From Bdellovibrio sp. CG10_big_fil_rev_8_21_14_0_10_47_8 (GTDB lineage: Bacteria > Bdellovibrionota > Bdellovibrionia > Bdellovibrionales > Bdellovibrionaceae), in NCBI GenBank assembly GCA_002773975.1, contig PEZR01000137.1, forward strand, positions 1,712 through 7,710: a DNA stretch of 5,999 bases. Reading direction: 5' to 3'. Position numbers and translations under genes: made by a program. Of the stretch, positions 5,287 through 5,999 are shown piece after piece. Under the pieces are notes generated by a model that saw only the letters and a program-made list of their open reading frames with translations, did no database searches and was not told where the DNA came from. Positions within the stretch are counted from its first letter, which is position 1. The number at the start of each line of letters is the position of its first letter.

Positions 5287-5999
5287 CCAAGACTGTCCCC
5301 GATAACTTGCGCCGCTTCTTTCAAAATACTTTCAGTATGGGCCAAAGATAAGAATCCCACCTCATAAGCATTCGGCGCCAAGTACACTCCGTGATTCAGA
5401 GCTTTTAGAAAAAGTCCCTTAAAAACCTCACCTTGCCCCGGCGGCAAGTCCTCTACTCGTCGAAGAGGAGCTCTCTCTGCACAGTGAATCCAAAAAAGAG
5501 ATCCGACCCTCTCAAAATGCAGTGGGATACTGGACTTCTTTAAAGCGGGCTTCATTTGCTCGGAAAAATACTGGCCGCGTTTTTCAAGCTCCTGCCATCC
5601 GTTAAGTCGTTCCATTTTTTGCAAAGTCACAAGACCTGCTTTCATGCCGATCGGATTGGCACTCAAGGTTCCAGCTTGATAGACCGCCCCTGACGGAGCG
5701 ACCCAGTTCATCAGATCTTCCCGCCCACCGTAACAACCAACCGGGAATCCTCCGCCGATCACTTTACCATAGGTCACCAAGTCCGGCTGAATGCCCAAGA
5801 CTTGGGCCATGCCGCCCAAAGCAATTCGAAACCCCGAAATAACTTCGTCAAAAATCATCAAGCTGCCGTTCTTCTTTGCCAGCACCGCAATTTTTTGCAG
5901 AAATTCCTTTCTCTGCACCAACAGACCATAGTTCGCCGGCAGGGGCTCTATGATGATCGCCGCCAAATCATGGCCCTCTCGTTCAATCAACTCGGCGAC
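5283..5999 (-). CDS. hemL: Glutamate-1-semialdehyde 2,1-aminomutase, C-terminal part (5' end beyond the right edge)
   Basis: The last 238 residues are visible; the family is usually about 425-430, so roughly the first 190 are missing. This PLP enzyme converts glutamate-1-semialdehyde to 5-aminolevulinate, completing the two-step C5 route begun by HemA. Seen, numbered from the first visible codon: the PLP-ring-contacting Asp in FDEVISGFR (D51); the Schiff-base Lys in YGKVIGGGFPVGCYGG (K79); the HemL-typical VYQAGTLSANPIGM at 106-119 with the phosphate-binding Thr at 111; and the C-terminal GVYLAPNAYEVGFLSLAHTE at 204-223. The YQAGTLS-NP and GVYLAP-GF-S-AHT motifs point to HemL and away from other class III aminotransferases. 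The reading frame stays open to the window edge, so any start in view is artificial. The stop overlaps the kinase start by ATGA. Confidence 0.95.
   Translation of the reverse strand, partial: VAELIEREGHDLAAIIIEPLPANYGLLVQRKEFLQKIAVLAKKNGSLMIFDEVISGFRIALGGMAQVLGIQPDLVTYGKVIGGGFPVGCYGGREDLMNWVAPSGAVYQAGTLSANPIGMKAGLVTLQKMERLNGWQELEKRGQYFSEQMKPALKKSSIPLHFERVGSLFWIHCAERAPLRRVEDLPPGQGEVFKGLFLKALNHGVYLAPNAYEVGFLSLAHTESILKEAAQVIGDSLG

Larger units (their letters stand above)
1..5999 (-). other. Single heme-biosynthesis operon with embedded two-component system
   Basis: Seven co-directional genes run without an internal terminator: hemL, kinase, regulator, hemE, hemN, hemY, hemH. Junctions from first to last are a 4-base overlap, a 4-base overlap, a 47-base gap, a 15-base gap, a 4-base overlap and an 8-base overlap. 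This is the pattern of one transcription unit with translational coupling. The promoter must lie to the right of the window, unless a second promoter exists inside the regulator gene or in the 47-base gap, where none is evident. Both ends of the operon are outside the window. Confidence 0.8.

Noticed and set aside
5283..5990. Treating codon 5990-5988 (TTG) as the start of the aminomutase
   Set aside because: The frame is open to the window edge and the protein lacks its first half, so the gene is cut by the window and does not start there.

Overview
The window is one gap-free run of leftward (minus-strand) genes for the late part of heme biosynthesis, with a two-component regulatory pair inserted in the middle. 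In transcription order, right to left, it reads: hemL (5' end cut by the window edge), sensor histidine kinase, OmpR-type response regulator, hemE, hemN, hemY/hemG-type protoporphyrinogen oxidase, and hemH (only the first 32 codons are inside the window). No plus-strand gene, RNA gene, mobile element, CRISPR array or convincing terminator is visible, and no gene-free stretch exceeds 47 bases.

The genes are packed as a single operon. hemL/kinase, kinase/regulator and hemN/hemY each overlap by four bases (ATGA), and hemY/hemH overlap by eight bases. hemE and hemN are separated by 15 bases. The only real gap is 47 bases between the regulator and hemE, and it holds a possible 12-codon mini-ORF that would run into the hemE start. 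The packing suggests co-transcription and translational coupling.

Pathway logic: HemL makes 5-aminolevulinate from glutamate-1-semialdehyde, so the C5 route is used. HemE decarboxylates uroporphyrinogen III to coproporphyrinogen III. HemN converts that, without oxygen, to protoporphyrinogen IX. The FAD oxidase gives protoporphyrin IX, and HemH inserts iron. A true HemN next to a HemY-type oxidase and ferrochelatase points to the protoporphyrin-dependent route typical of Gram-negative bacteria. The steps between HemL and HemE (hemB, hemC, hemD) and hemA are not in the window.

Organism: the base composition looks moderate (near half G+C by eye). Use of an FAD-type HemY rather than the FMN HemG of enterobacteria, plus the compact gene order, fits a former-deltaproteobacterial lineage such as Bdellovibrionota. 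That placement is an inference from style and not proven by any single feature.

The most interesting point is the embedded two-component system. The kinase has two membrane helices joined by a loop of only about 11 residues and no HAMP or other sensor domain, so it resembles intramembrane-sensing kinases. Its position between hemL and hemE suggests a role in heme or porphyrin homeostasis, or in controlling this operon, but the signal and targets are unknown.
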